Shown here: piece after piece, positions 63,989 to 64,000 of the stretch
Layout of the letters: the number at the start of each line of letters is the position of its first letter
How positions within the stretch are numbered: the stretch's first letter is position 1
Assembly (NCBI RefSeq): GCF_006716765.1
Contig: NZ_VFPO01000001.1
Coordinates: 1,054,001 to 1,118,000, forward strand
Direction of reading: 5' to 3'
DNA: 64,000 bases
Origin: Actinomadura hallensis
GTDB lineage: Bacteria; Actinomycetota; Actinomycetes; Streptosporangiales; Streptosporangiaceae
Translations under genes and position numbers: made by a program
Notes under the pieces: model-generated
The model's input: only the letters and a program-made list of their open reading frames with translations
What the model was told of the DNA's origin: nothing
The model's database searches: none

Positions 63989-64000
63989 TCCTGGAAGCAC

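Overview
This is a GC-rich actinobacterial chromosome segment. High-GC codon use, many GTG starts, an IdeR-type iron regulator, the mtrA-mtrB-lpqB operon, a NAD-glutamate dehydrogenase of the 180-kDa class and a DasR-type GlcNAc regulon with intact operator palindromes all point to a spore-forming or filamentous actinomycete. My guess is Streptosporangiales/Thermomonosporaceae rather than Streptomyces, but no rRNA or species marker is present. Nothing in the window looks like a prophage, integrative element or insertion sequence.

Layout. 1-10.5 kb: the 5' part of serC, citrate synthase 2, pdxH with an MFS exporter, a UdgX-type uracil-DNA-binding protein, IdeR, a PAS-GAF-SpoIIE-ATPase phosphatase, a zinc alcohol dehydrogenase and a methyltransferase with an internal insertion. 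10.7-13.9 kb: two small membrane proteins, a thiolase and an enoyl-CoA hydratase. 13.9-21.8 kb: a conserved envelope cluster (RDD, SpoIIM, DUF58, MoxR, DUF4350, DUF4129, multi-pass membrane protein). 22.1-36.6 kb: the mtrA-mtrB-lpqB-comF-hpf-response regulator-secA neighbourhood also found in Streptomyces, with an AlkX/YcaQ-like DNA glycosylase and a HGxxPAAW-type membrane protein inserted. Its spacers hold a decayed MarR gene, G-quadruplex tracts and a 100-bp direct repeat.

36.8-50.6 kb: a compact aminosugar region. It holds a GntR regulator of the DasR type, PTS EIIC, EIIB and EIIA, HPr, Enzyme I, NagA, an SIS-type GlcN-6-P deaminase, a HAD phosphatase, a NagZ-like GH3 lipoprotein, a BadF-family sugar kinase, a MurR/RpiR regulator and MurQ. 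Together they can import and phosphorylate GlcNAc, deacetylate and deaminate it into glycolysis, and recycle GlcNAc/MurNAc from the cell wall. Two palindromic DasR operators lie between the two divergent halves of the PTS part. 50.8-64 kb: two HAD proteins with altered catalytic motifs, a small DUF6912-like protein, pruA, acetoacetyl-CoA synthetase, a Ser/Thr kinase with a proline-rich extracellular tail, and NAD-glutamate dehydrogenase. The last of these, with PruA, would carry proline carbon to 2-oxoglutarate.

No tRNA, rRNA, CRISPR array or transposase was recognised. Several genes lack a Shine-Dalgarno sequence but have a TANNNT box 5-7 nt before a GTG start, which suggests leaderless transcripts.
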